64,000 nucleotides of DNA, from NCBI GenBank assembly GCA_024305405.1, contig JAKNDB010000053.1:620001-684000 (forward strand), in the 5' to 3' direction. Below, piece after piece: positions 24,463 to 36,400 of the stretch. The position numbers and the translations under genes are program-made. Position 1 is the stretch's first letter. Each line of letters starts with the position of its first letter. The notes below the pieces were generated by a model. It saw only the letters and a program-made list of their open reading frames with translations, ran no database searches and was not told the origin of the DNA. This DNA is from Dirofilaria immitis. Taxonomy: Eukaryota; Nematoda; Chromadorea; Rhabditida; Onchocercidae.

Positions 24463-27400
24463 AATGTGGCTATTTATTGTTATACTAATAGTTGGACATG
24501 TCTTGCAAGTAAAATTTACCAAAAGTTGGCCTGATCCACATTTTCGTTCAAAGGTGCTATTTGGCCACAGCCACAATATATAACGATCTCTAATGAATCG
24601 ATGATCGTTAATTCAGAAACGTTTACTTTTATATCGACCATTGGACATTGTGAAGTCATCGATAAAGCTATCATTCGTTATCGCAAACGTTTATTTGATA
24701 AAAACAATTTAATAATGAAAAAAGATTAAACAACAAGAGGCCAAAGTGATGACTGATAAGAATGATGAGGTATAATTTATAAGTTTTCGTTCACATAATG
24801 AGATATTCAAAAGTTGAAGAAATATTTATTTTATTTGCTGCCAATTGTTATTTATCTTACGTCAAACTTTTTTTTGCAAATAAATTGGCAGACAAAACAA
24901 AATAAAAATATTATCAAATTTTTATCATTTATCATTTGTAGATTCTTAGCAATTTGACAATATCAGTAGACGAAGGATGCAGTGATCGATTTCCACAACT
25001 TGGTATGGATGAGAGTTACAAGTTGAATATTACAAGCAGTAGTGCTATTTTGAAAGCTAATCAGGTTTTTTTTCGTTAATTTTAAATAGTTGTTAATGAA
25101 TTATTGGAAATGAAATTAAAATTTACATACGAATCTAAAAAATGAAATATGAAATGAAATTTAGATTTGGGGTATTTTAAGAGGATTAGAATCATTTGCG
25201 CATTTATTCTTCGATTATAATACCAAAATAAGAAAAGTTGAAATTCGTGATTATCCACGTTTTTTGCATCGTGGAGTTTTATTGGATACATCTAGGTAGG
25301 TTATTTACTTTTATTTTGATCCAATTTTACAACCAATGGAATAGTTATTTAATTTGAATTTGAATTCGAAGTATTAAATTTATGAGAAAAAAATTGAAAT
25401 GAAATAATTATTTAAATTAGGGAAAATAATAAAAACCGATTTAAATTCAATTAAAAATTTCTCATTTATAACTATTTTTAATATTTTTGAAATTTTTATT
25501 ATACATAAATTTTAAATTTAAATTAGATTTTGTTAAATTTTTAATTAATATTAACTATTGTAAGATTAATTTTCATTATCATTTTCAATCAATTTCATTT
25601 ATAATTATAACGTGTAGTTAATTATTGTGACAAATTAAAATTAATTTTCATTTTTTTTTAAATCTATTAAATATATCATATCAAACTTTATAATGCACAT
25701 TATCATATTAATGTATCAATCACTATAATAGTTTTGCGATCAATGAATTGATTAATTGGATTTAATTGGATTTTATAATCAATCAATTAATCAATAGGAT
25801 GATCATTTCAGACATTACTTATCAGTTGATGCTATAAAAGTAAATATTGAATTAATGGCACAGAATAAATTTAACACATTCCATTGGCACATTGTTGATA
25901 TTGAAGCATTTCCATTTAAATCCGAAGTTATCCCAGAATTAATTGAAGGAGCTTATACACCAAATCATATCTATAATATATCACAGATTAAAGTTTGTTT
26001 ACATTTGATAAAAATTTATTACGATTTATTTGCGATATTTTTACCAGTCAATTGATAATCTAATTTTTCTGTAAATGATAATGATTATCATTTAAAATAT
26101 ATTATTGGATGAAATTATTCATATTACCATTTAATAATTTAATATATAATTATTTAAGTTAAAGAATAAGTTCAAAATTAAATGTATTTCAATATTATTT
26201 TTATATTGATTAATATCTATTAAAAGATATTTGAATTTTAGGATATAATAAATTATGCTCGATTACGTGGTATACGTGTTTTACCAGAATTCGATACACC
26301 AGGACATATGAAATCATGGGGTATAGGTGTAAAAAATCTTTTAAGTAAATGTTATCATCCGAATGGTACTTTATATAAAAATTTTGAGAATTTATTAGAT
26401 CCTACAAATTCGAATACCTGGGATGTATTGAGTGCACTCTTTCAGGTAGCTTTTTTGTTTTTTTAATTAGATATTTTTGATAAAAAGCTAATTTTTTTTA
26501 TTATTGGCACACAATTTTGAAATGCTATAATTGATAAAATTGATCAATATCATTTTTCTTTTTAAAGAAAGAATTTGATTAAATTTTCAGGAAATATTTT
26601 TAACATTTCAAGATAATTATGTTCATCTTGGTGGTGATGAAGCAGACTATTGGTATAAGGAATGTTGGTTGTCAAATCCGACTATTCGACAATTTATGGA
26701 GGTTTCTATTTCTGATCGAGAATACTAAAAAGAATTTTTGAAATTTGGATTAATTTAAATTTGAAATTTTAGTTCGAAATAATTCGCTGAAAGACTGATT
26801 TTTCTTAAAATGAAATCGAATCCAACAAAACTTGTTTTTAGAGAAAAAATAAAACTAGCTTTTTTTTTATAAAAGGTTTATGGACTTAAAGACGGCCCCG
26901 AACTTCAAGCATGGTATTTCAACAAACTTATTCCTCATCTTCTTGCTCTAAAATGTGGAAAAAACAAAAAATTTCTCGTATGGCAAGTATGACTTTTTTC
27001 ATGAAACGAATGAAAAATATCGATAATCAATAATCACCAATCGATAATCAATAATCAAAACAGCTGATTATTTCAAAAGGAAAAAAATATAAATATTTAA
27101 TCAAGTTTTTAAAAAATTTTAAATTTCATAAAAATGTCTGAAAAAATTTGCAAATTTTTAAAGTCATCAATAATTAAGCTAAAAAAATTATTTTTTTTCA
27201 AAAGGAAGCAATAAAGAATATGAATATAACAATGATTGATACGACAAATGTTAATCTAATAGCTCATATTTGGAAAGATCGAAGAGATATTGATTATGCA
27301 ACAAAAATGGGATATTTAGCAATTTTATCAGCATGTTGGTATCTTGATACAATTGCATCTATTGCTGATTGGAAATTTTACTACAATTGCGATCCACAGG

Positions 27401-28493
27401 TTCAATGATAATTTATCATTGGTCGTCAGAAAAAACATAATACAAATTTTAAATTCGTATCGAATTTAAAATGAAATTTTTCTGATAAAAAAATTGTTAA
27501 AATATTTTGACAAACAAAAAAACAAAAGAATCGATGAAAAAAGACATGAAAATTGTTATTGCGAAATTTTTAAGATTTTTTAGGAAATTTAGAAATATTT
27601 TCCATTTTTTTAAATTAGAAAATATTAATTTATTTTTTGTTTGCTCTTTTGATGTAAGAAAAAAATCTTGAAATATAATACTGTCCTTCATGATCATTTT
27701 TATATTATCTCTCTTTCTCTCTCTTTTTCTTCCCCTTTCTCTCTCTTTCCCTTCCTTCTCTTTTTTAATTAAAATTTTGCTTATGGAAGGAAAAAAAGTA
27801 ATTGATGGAAATATGCAAGGATTTCAATGGTACCGAAGCGCAAAAACATCTTGTGGTAGGCGGCGAAGCAGCGCTTTGGGGTGAATGGGTTGATGAAAGC
27901 AACGTGATATCACGTTTATGGCCACGTGCGAGTGCAGTTGCCGAACGTTTATGGAGTTCTGCTGAAACAAAAGATATTGAGAAAGCTTGGCCAAGGTTTA
28001 TCATTTATTTTATTTAAGGCCGTTAGAAATGAACGATTAAATATTTGAGAGATCGTTGCAAATTGTTAAAAAATATTTGAGAGTTACAAAAACTTTGTAA
28101 AAATTTAATGAAAAAAATTTTCAATTTATTCTTGATTAAATTTTTCTCTCCATCATTTCACAAAATTCAAGTTACCAAATATCAAATTGAAATTGTTTGA
28201 AATTGATAAGATAAGTTTATTTTGGCATGATGTTTTTTAGTCAGTTTTTAAATTTAAAAATAATATTATAAATAATGTAAATAATTGATATAAGAAATTT
28301 ATCTGGGCAAATAAGATGATTCGTTTGTTTAATATTATGATAGCGATAAGATAATGTAAGCTGATAAGAATTTATTTGTAGATTGTATGAAATGCAATGT
28401 CGGATGGCATCACAAGGATATCCAATACAACCGGCAGAAGGACCAGGATATTGTGAACATGAATACAAGATTCAGTTACCACTTTATGAATAG
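24463..28493 (+). CDS. hex-1: Beta-N-acetylhexosaminidase, glycoside hydrolase family 20
   Basis: Ten exons: 24463-24769, 24942-25064, 25165-25295, 25812-25992, 26242-26445, 26591-26701, 26876-26986, 27205-27399, 27820-27995, 28382-28493; about 550 aa. The family removes terminal GlcNAc/GalNAc from glycans, usually in the lysosome or after secretion. Seen: signal peptide [15 protein letters not shown]; the N-terminal subdomain [59 protein letters not shown]; the catalytic [10 protein letters not shown] with the Asp-Glu pair (~residue 325); [42 protein letters not shown]. Exon 1 needs two small corrections to stay in frame: one base too few at about 24551-24554, and one too many in the A6 run at about 24717-24724. 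The net change is zero. Exons 2-10 are intact and every junction is in phase. Exon 1 could begin at 24398, but the ATG at 24463 gives the better signal peptide. Confidence 0.93.
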
Positions 28494-28511
28494 AATAAAA
28501 GTTTAAATAAA
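28494..28511 (+). terminator. Tandem AATAAA signals after hexosaminidase
   Basis: AATAAA begins directly after the TAG stop (28494-28499) and again at 28506-28511. Either could direct 3' end formation. Confidence 0.5.
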
Positions 28512-29762
28512 TATACCTTGTCATTATCATACATATGATAGGATTTAATTGATGTTTTTAATTAACAAGTAATGTATTTTAATCAGTAATCAATTATCGC
28601 CTTCTTCTACGTCATTTTATCAAGTATATCAAAAGCAATTATTCAATTCATTTAATTATTGTTGTAAATATTTATCAGTACTTTGCAGGATTTGATCAAT
28701 GTTATCAAAAAAAAAAAATTTTTGTCAATGTTATCAAAATTATTTTTTATCAATGTTATCAAAATCGCAAAATTTTTAAACTATTAATTAAATTACATCA
28801 AATTAAAAAAACATAAAACTTAAATTGGCAATTTTTATTTTTCAATAAATTAAAAAATCCAACTTTTTAATTTAATATTCTTTATCAAAATTATACTTAT
28901 TAATCGTATTTTTTATTCATTAACATAACAAAAGTAAATTGATAAACCTTTTTAATTTCAAGAAATTTGCCGAGAATTAAATATTTTTATTATTATATTA
29001 ATCTTGTCATTTTATTATTATATTAATTTTGTCAAAGTTGAAATACAAGCTGTAAAACTCATTAATAATTTATCTGGCAAATGCAATTTTTCAAGTCGAT
29101 ATCAATATCATTTGTTAATTTTAATATTAATGTCAATATAGGTGTCAATGTCAATATTAATTCAATATGAATGCCAGTGTTAATGTCAATGTTAATATTG
29201 ATGTCAATGTTAATGTCAATGTTCATGTCAATGTCAGCATTAATATTAAGATCAATGTCGGTACTAATGCCAATGTTAATATTAACGCCAACGTCAATAC
29301 CAAAATGTTAATATTATTATCAATGTCACTGCTAATGTCACTGCTAGTGTCAACATTAGTCTTAATGTCAATATTACTACCAATGTTCATATCGATATCA
29401 ATATTACTGTTAATATCGGTACCAATATTCATATCATTATTAATACCAATGTTAGTGTTAATATTAATATAGTCAATTCGAACATTTAGAATTAGCAGGA
29501 AAAAGAAAAGCTAAAAATACGGTAAATGACAAATTTTTTTCACCACTTGAAAAATCTGATTCGTTCTTATTAAGATTCATATAAAATGGAATAAGATAAT
29601 GAAAGAATCAGAAGTGAAAAAAGAAAAAAAGTTTCAATAAAAGTTGGAAATTAATATGAAATAAATGCAAATCATAAAATTTGCTTTTTCTAACAGTGAA
29701 ATACCTTCATTACAATGCCATAATTATTATTTTCTTTTATCTATTTTTTTATCAACAAAAAT
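28512..29762. other. Intergenic repeats: tcaatgttatcaaaa triplicate and TCAATRTTAATR array
   Basis: The phrase tcaatgttatcaaaa occurs three times at 28696-28770. From about 29100 to 29470 a degenerate 6/12 bp repeat (gtcaatgttaat with many variants) holds long frames open on both strands (Val-Asn repeats). That is a composition effect, not a gene. Confidence 0.7.
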
Positions 29763-29848
29763 GGAAAAAAAGCGTTTTATAACGTAAAGCATTTTATTAG
29801 CTAAACAGAGAATATTTTGTTGATAAAAGAATTTCAAAAAAATTTTAA

Positions 29849-29965
29849 AGTTCTGCAAAAATCTTATGAACAGTTTATATTTTTCCATGCGTAAAATATT
29901 TTTATTAATTCTGCAAAAATCTTATGAACAGTTTATATTTTTCCATGCGTAAAATATTTTTATTA
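29849..29965 (+). repeat. Tandem duplication of a ~58 bp unit
   Basis: The unit beginning tctgcaaaaatcttatgaac and ending atttttatta occurs twice back to back, exactly conserved. The partner arm near 34100-34140 has one diverged copy, so the duplication is recent and specific to this arm. Confidence 0.85.
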
Positions 29966-30496
29966 AATGTTTTTGTTCTTTTTATAGATATAAAATTAGC
30001 TAAGATAAATTAATATTGCAAAAATCAATGTTTTTTTATTTCTTATTGAATATTTCACAAATTTATTTATTTTTGCATATAATTAGCTTACAAAAATGAA
30101 TCGATTTTGTGTTTTAAATTATTTTATTTTTATTTATTTCCGATTTTATAATTATAAACTTTTGGAAATTTTTTTGAGCTATTAAAGAATTAATGCTTTT
30201 ATTTATTACTTCATTTAAAGAAATAATTCATCTCCGTAAAAGCATTTATAACTTCAATAAAAATAATTCATCTCCATAAACTACTACTAAGGTAATATAT
30301 CAATAATTCAATTTATTTCTTTTCCGAATAGTTAGAAACTATATTAATACAATATAAAATGATCTATTTATTTATTTGTTTATTTTGTCTTATTTAATAT
30401 CTTATCGAACATTTCATTACTTTACTATTATGCAAATTATTTTAGATTAAGTCACTTTTTCTTTGAATGCATAATAATACAACATTTATCAGTGTC

Positions 30497-30579
30497 CAAT
30501 TCCATTTACACGATTTTTGCTTTATTTTGAAAATGAATGTCATCGAAATTGTATTGATTTGTATCCACAATGTGTTGCA
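30497..30579 (+). CDS. Possible Cys-rich exon conserved in both inverted-repeat arms
   Basis: Between an acceptor-like tttatcag and a donor-like CAG|gtaatg lies an open frame reading CPIPFTRFLLYFENECHRNC then IDLYPQCVA. The identical sequence is on the minus strand in the other arm at about 33478-33560. The cysteine spacing and balanced composition look coding, but I found no adjoining exons and name no family. Confidence 0.35.
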
Positions 30580-30954
30580 GGTAATGCATAAAAATAATTT
30601 ATCAAAATTCGAAAAATTTATTCAAATTAAAAATTTCTGATATTATTAATAAATAATGTATGAAATGAGTAATGATTAATAATTGAAGTTATAATCGAAA
30701 AAAAAGTTAATTAGTTCGATAGTATTGTTAATATTAGCTGTACGCAAAATTCATAAATGAATGTGTTCGAAAAAAAAGAATAGAAATACGATATTTAGCT
30801 TTATATCAATGATAAAAAAATTGCAAATTAAAATAAAATAATAAAATTTATAATAAAATTGCAAAATTGTATTATAAATTATAATCTATAACATCAGAAA
30901 TGATAAAAATGTGGTTTTTATTTTGTGTAATAAAACAATTCTACAATTTCATAC

Positions 30955-31427
30955 TAAGATGAACCGTCTTCATGTGTCTTCTTAAACTCGAACTCGTAGA
31001 AAGATTATTCCCACACACCTTACAATAATACGACTTCGCACCGGTATGAGTATTCATATGTGTTTTCAGAGAGGCTGATCGAGAAAATTATTCCTGCATA
31101 CCATGCAAGAGTACGGCTTCTTATTAGTATGACTCATTATATGTCGTTTAAAACTGGATGGGTTATTGAAACCTATCCCGCATATCTCACAAAGATACGG
31201 CTTCTCACTAGTATGAGTCTTCATGTGAAGATTGAAATTAGTTACCATTGTTCCGCATATCTCACATTGAATTCTCTTTTCATTCTCTTCAACATTTTTT
31301 CGACCGCTTCTTGAATTGATACGTCTGATAGATTCTCTGATTGTTCTTCATTCTCTTTTAATAGTGATAATTTCAACGGATTTATTCCATTCCTATTGCT
31401 TTTTGGTATCGATAAATCCAACGGCAC
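30955..31427 (-). pseudogene. C2H2 zinc-finger gene, copy 2 (inverted, shortened, frame-broken)
   Basis: This is an inverted duplicate of the zinc-finger gene at 20361-21189, starting at 31427 with the same MPLDLSIPKS N-terminus. It lacks the DNA for about four internal fingers: finger 1 is followed by a hybrid (GIGFNNPSSFKRHIMSH) that begins like finger 3 of copy 1 and ends like finger 6, then fingers 7 and 8. The hybrid keeps the His lost in copy 1. Two 1 bp deletions break the frame: the T6 run (A6 on the coding strand) at 31295-31300, and the A run at 31084-31087. Upstream homology continues to about 31715, but the ~1.15 kb block present at 19050-20205 in copy 1 is absent. Confidence 0.8.
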
Positions 31428-31989
31428 TGTTTGTTGCGGTTGTGCTTTCTCAAATTATATAAGATTACTCATCTAATAGAGTTTTAAAATTTGAAATATT
31501 CGTAATATTATACTGTTTTATTTTTTTTTCAAAAATTTTAATGAACTTACGATAATTTCAATGTTGTACAGTTGGAAAAAGATTAACATTCATTCAAAAA
31601 AAAAAATTTTTACTGCCAATAATATTATCAAGTTTTATGCATGACGTTACTTATACTACGTAAAATTATGCCATGGATTACTTGGTTTTTGCCTCAATTG
31701 ATCGTGTAGATTTGTATAATATCTGAAAAACAGGAGATGAGAGTCATTAGATATTTGAATAATAAATTGAAAAAGTATTCATTTCAAAATTTTTCTAACC
31801 CTCATTTTTTTCAGCAGCAGTCATATTTGCGAATTTTTTAATCTTTCCAATAGCAGTATGATCGTACTATTTGTTTACTCATTATTTTTTTATATTCATC
31901 ACCAAAACAAAAGCCTGATATGAGTTATTATACCAAAGCTACATATTATTTGGCTAATAAAAAGTGGATACAGTGGATATAGTACATTG

Positions 31990-33154
31990 ATATCGATACT
32001 TGGAGTATAACTAATAAGTTTAACACCGTAATTTAATGTATGACATGAAGTTCTGCTTAAGAAACGTTGACGTTGGACTTTGCGATCATATTCATTAAGT
32101 TGCGATCGAAATTATCGCTCTGAAAAGTATATATGATAAATAGACGAAATCTTCTTCAATATAATCAAATCTTGTTCCTTTGTCATCCTTCAACTTCTAT
32201 TATTATATTTTTTATTTTACGTTGTATTTGATTTAAATTTTTCTCTCAATTTCTATTCATTTATTCAGCAATCAGAAATCTTAAAAAAACAATATATTAC
32301 TTACTTAATCGTGCCGATGCAGACTGAGGACCGTAGTTTCAATTGGTCTATGATATCCAACATTTAAATACGAAATATATTAAAAATCTATAAACTATGC
32401 TACAGATTCAATTACAGCATATAATATCCTGAACAATTGAATTTTTAAATACCAGGCATTGAATTGATCAAACATTCATTGCAATTTATCATAACAGATA
32501 AGAAGTCATCATTTCAAAATATTTTAAATAAATTATACGACTTCATCAATTATCTTTGTTTTTTCTTTGATACTCCATCGGTAAAAGCAGTAAAATCAGT
32601 GAAGAGAGGTGAAAAAGAATTGAATCGATGGCAGTCGGCAACAATTTCCAACAATCGTATCACGTCCAATTTTTTCACTGGATTTTTCTAGTACTAAAGG
32701 TATCTGAAAAGAAACAGATCTTTCCGAGATATGAGTGAAAATTTCAAATGAAAAGTTTGACATGCGCAATGAGTTGCCGATTTAATATTTTGAACTTGAT
32801 TTTAAATTCATAATTCATCAATCTTTTGATTTTAATAACTTCTATAAACAGTAATTTAATCATATTCATCGCATTTGACCCAAATATATGTAATAAAGAA
32901 CCGTATAAAATAATTATAGTGTGTTAAATTCCAAAAATCGATTAATAGTGAATATAATTTTTTTTAAATACTCTTTTATATTATAAAACTGATGTAAAGT
33001 TTTACCAATATAATGAATAGCAAATTTGTTCATTATTATCGTGTCATCAATATAAGGAAGTAAATATACTTACATCTTGATCAGTGCTAATTTTGCTGAA
33101 TAGATAACAAATACGATCCTTATCTTGTTCATGTAAGTAATAAAACATCATCAT
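31990..33154 (-). pseudogene. NOP10: NOP10-like H/ACA snoRNP protein gene or pseudogene
   Basis: Exon 1 at 33154-33074 reads MMMFYYLHEQDKDRICYL then FSKISTDQD before a gtaagt donor. It matches the start of NOP10 (M-F-x-Y-Y-L-x-E-Q-x-x-D-R-x-Y-x-L). About 760 bases downstream, near 32311-32329, SASARLS can be read (family: SAHPARFS). Near 32060-32110, LNEYDRKVQRQRFLS can be read (family: KYSRHRITIKKRF). The segments occur in the right order, but I could not join the last two in one frame, and exon 2 would be only ~19 bases. It is therefore either decayed, mis-sequenced or mis-modelled. NOP10 is an essential part of the pseudouridylation H/ACA particle. It sits in the loop of the large inverted repeat. 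Confidence 0.5.
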
Positions 33155-33344
33155 TAGAAATTAGCCTATATTAATTCAATTACAACCTGGAATAAGGTAA
33201 AAATATTATAAAAGGCTAAAATTACAAATTCAATTATAAAACTGTAATTATTCTGCAATTTTTGATTATAATTATAAATCGCAACTCATAATTAGAATTT
33301 AACACTAAAATGCCATATATTCATTTATCAACTAATGTGCGAAT

Positions 33345-34228
33345 TAATTAATTTTTTTCGATTATAACTTCAATTATTAATCATTACTCATTTCATACAT
33401 TATTTATTAATAATATCAGAAATTTTTAATTTGAATAAATTTTTTCGAATTTTGATAAATTATTTTTATGCATTACCTGCAACACATTGTGGATACAAAT
33501 CAATACAATTTCGATGACATTCATTTTCAAAATAAAGCAAAAATCGTGTAAATGGAATTGGACACTGATAAATGTTGTATTATTATGCATTCAAAGAAAA
33601 AGTGACTTAATCTAAAATAATTTGCATAATAGTAAAGTAATGAAATGTTCGATAAGATATTAAATAAGACAAAAATAAACAAATAAATAAATAGATCATT
33701 TTATATTGTATTAATATAGTTTCTAACTATTCGGAAAAGAAATAAATTGAATTATTGATATATTACCTTAGTAGTAGTTTATGGAGATGAATTATTTTTA
33801 TTGAAGTTATAAATGCTTTTACGGAGATGAATTATTTCTTTAAATGAAGTAATAAATAAAAGCATTAATTCTTTAATAGCTCAAAAAATTTCCAAAAAGT
33901 TTATAATTATAAAATCGGAAATAAATAAAAATAAAATAATTTAAAACACAAAATCGATTCATTTTTGTAAGCTAATTATATGCAAAAATAAATAAATTTG
34001 TGAAATATTCAATAAGAAATAAAAAAACATTGATTTTTGCAATATTAATTTATCTTAGCTAATTTTATATCTATAAAAGAACAAATTTTACACATGTAAA
34101 AATATAAACTTATTCAAAAAATTTTTGCAGAACTTTAAAATCTTTTATGCGATTCCTTTCATCAACAAAACGTGTTTTCTATAGCTAATAAAATGATTCG
34201 CATTATAAAACGCTTTTTCCAGAAATCT
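33345..34228 (-). repeat. Right arm of large inverted repeat
   Basis: Reverse-complement partner of 29763-30712. The 33345-34086 part is near identical; 34087-34228 is diverged. It carries the second copy of the Cys-rich exon-like sequence. Confidence 0.9.
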
Positions 34229-35924
34229 TATTTTTCTCTTCTTGATAAAATATTTCTAAAAATGCAAAATATTTCACGTCTATATTACATAATGATGTCA
34301 AGAAAAATTTTTATTGATTAATAAATTGCTCAATTGGATATATTTAAATAAATTTTACTTCTGCAAAATTAGAAATCGAAGTCATATTGTCCAAAAGCAT
34401 CCCAATGATAACTTTTACGGTATCGTTATATTTCCAGTGAAGCCATATTACTATCGTTCATTGAATAATTTCTTTCTGATCTACATAAAAAAATTTATTA
34501 AAAACCATAATATTTCAATTTTGTTGATCTTTTTCATTTTTTAAAAAAATTTGATAGATTGCTTTGCTAAAATTTCTAAATATAAATATATTTTCAAAAA
34601 GAATCGCGCCATAATATCCTTAAATAACTTATAATTATATTTTGATTTCAAATTCGCTATTGTTTCAAATTTTTTAATTTATCTAATTTTTATATAAAAG
34701 GTCGTCGATTCTTATTTTTGCTCTTTTCTATCTTAATCTAATTTAAAATATAAATGATATAGATAAATTAATTTTGCAAAAAGTTTATTTCTTCTAAAAT
34801 TTGAAGTTATTGAAAGAAATTTAGGTTTCTAGACTTTTCGGAAAAGTAGTATATGTTTTCCATTCGTGGTTTTCCTATCTTATTATTCGAGCAGTTATCA
34901 ATTAATATTGAGTATTAATTAATGTTTAATCTCGACAAAATGTCAATCTGGATTTTTGCAAGCACAGCCTATGTTGCGAATTTTTCAGTCGCCGAATGTG
35001 ATATCGAATATTAACCAAAATACCACCAGCATTTCAATGGATTGATTTGTCGTGTTAATTGATCAGCTTACTGTGGTTTGCTGAGGTGAATTGAGTTGAA
35101 TCGTACTGTATTTGAATTGAATTGGGCTAGTTAAGACTGTGTTGATGTTTAACCGATAGTAAAAACTTTTATTCGTAAAAGATATCTGTTTCGTTATACA
35201 ATAAAGTTTATATGGATTGGGAAGTGGAAGTGGTTTTCTCATTAGGAAGCGGGCTGTTAAGACCCAATTACAACCTAAACAAAATCCAATGAGATGATTA
35301 GGATAAGAATTTGGACAAAGATGTGAATTTTAGATAAATATTATAAGCGATTGCTAACAAAAGCATCTCCCGTGGAAATGAGTTCAGATAAAAACAAAAA
35401 CAAAAAAAGGCGTGGAATCTAAGAATTGTAAAGTTGGTTAAATGATTCATAACATCGTTGACATTTATTTATAATGAGAAATTTATTTGGCCATTCATTT
35501 AGCCGGAGTCTCGTGAAAGAGAATTCGCGACAGCCTAAGCTTCAAATAAATAAAAATTCTTTAATTTATATCTTTTGAAAAATTAGTGCATACTATTTTT
35601 CTTGTTGATTTGTTAGTTTAATTTCAATTAAATATTTAGTTTCTCAGGTGTTTCAAATTTTACATAAAATGAATCGGAGACTCCGGCTAATATTTGAAAA
35701 CAATATTTGAAAATCAGATTTCCACTTGAGTAAAGCATCTAAAATTTCAAATTTTATTTAGAATGTTCTTTTTTGGAAACTTGAATTTTATTCTTCCTTT
35801 ATCTAGTTATGTGTACATATTTTATTTATTACTTAATTAATTGAGGAAATCTAACTAATAATGTTATAGGAAACTTAAGCAACTTTTATTTAATCCTAAT
35901 CTTTTTATCGAATTGTATAAAATT
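34229..35924. other. Repeat-rich, locally less AT-rich stretch
   Basis: No supported gene. Around 34900-35560 the sequence is visibly less AT-rich than its surroundings. It has a polyadenylation-like caataaagtt near 35199 and a ggctgttaagacccaatt segment near 35246, which might be a retroelement long-terminal-repeat remnant. A small GC-rich inverted-repeat element follows (35499-35690). Confidence 0.4.
35499..35690. mobile_element. Candidate MITE-like element with 14 bp inverted termini
   Basis: TTAGCCGGAGTCTC at 35499-35512 is exactly inverted at 35677-35690 (GAGACTCCGGCTAA), giving a 192 bp unit with a 164 bp AT-rich interior. Such GC-rich 14 bp words are conspicuous here. No target-site duplication is obvious at the outer flanks, so the assignment is tentative. 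Confidence 0.45.
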
Positions 35925-36400
35925 TCAAATCTTGCGCATGAGAGAAATGTTTTCTTCCCAAAAATTTACCGTAATCATTATACATTTGCAATAATCAGAC
36001 AAGAATTTGATTTTGGAAAAGTTTCATTTTATTAATAATTTAATTACACCAAAATTTCATTTGCACATTATACATGCACATTTTTATGAAAGTAAAAGAA
36101 AAGTGGAGAAAAATAACAGTAAAATTTAATATAAATAAAACTTGTAATAAGTAATAATACTGATAGTAATAACAAATAAATTGCTCTGTTTTATATAAAA
36201 CAAAAAATGGATAGCAAATTTATTAAACGACAAGAGTTCAATAAATAGAGTAAATAAATATTTCTGATAAAAATATGTCTTTTATTTCCGTATATTAAAA
36301 CAATTCTACAAGTTCATATTAGGATAATTCCTCTTCATACGCCTCCTTAAACTCGATCTTATAGAAAAAATTTTCCACACATTTTACAATTATATTTTAC
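35925..36400 (-). pseudogene. Zinc-finger copy 3, decayed 3' end
   Basis: Reverse-complement homologue of about 21110-21570, covering the last finger and the 3' flank of zinc-finger copy 1. The finger remnant near 36310-36400 reads YNCKMCGK and then diverges with frame loss. The 3' flank (tttcatttgcacattatacatgcac and neighbours) is well preserved. Confidence 0.7.

Larger units (their letters stand above)
29763..30712 (+). repeat. Left arm of large inverted repeat
   Basis: Pairs with 33345-34228 in reverse complement; coordinates of paired bases sum to about 64057, so the dyad centre is near 32029. The inner ~740 bases (29971-30712) are nearly identical to their partner, including non-coding stretches. 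The outer ~200 bases are clearly diverged but alignable (cgttttataa, cattttattagct, attttaaagttctgcaaaaa). Loop length is about 2.6 kb. Confidence 0.9.

Noticed and set aside
27765..28004. Minus-strand frame over hexosaminidase exon 9
   Set aside because: Antisense shadow of a well-conserved exon.
29167..29472. 101-codon plus-strand frame and 69-codon minus-strand frame
   Set aside because: Produced by the degenerate gtcaatgttaat array; the Val-Asn and Ile-Asp repeats reflect the DNA repeat.
32464..32691. 75-codon plus-strand frame in the palindrome loop
   Set aside because: No recognisable domain or splice context; it lies antisense to the NOP10-like intron.
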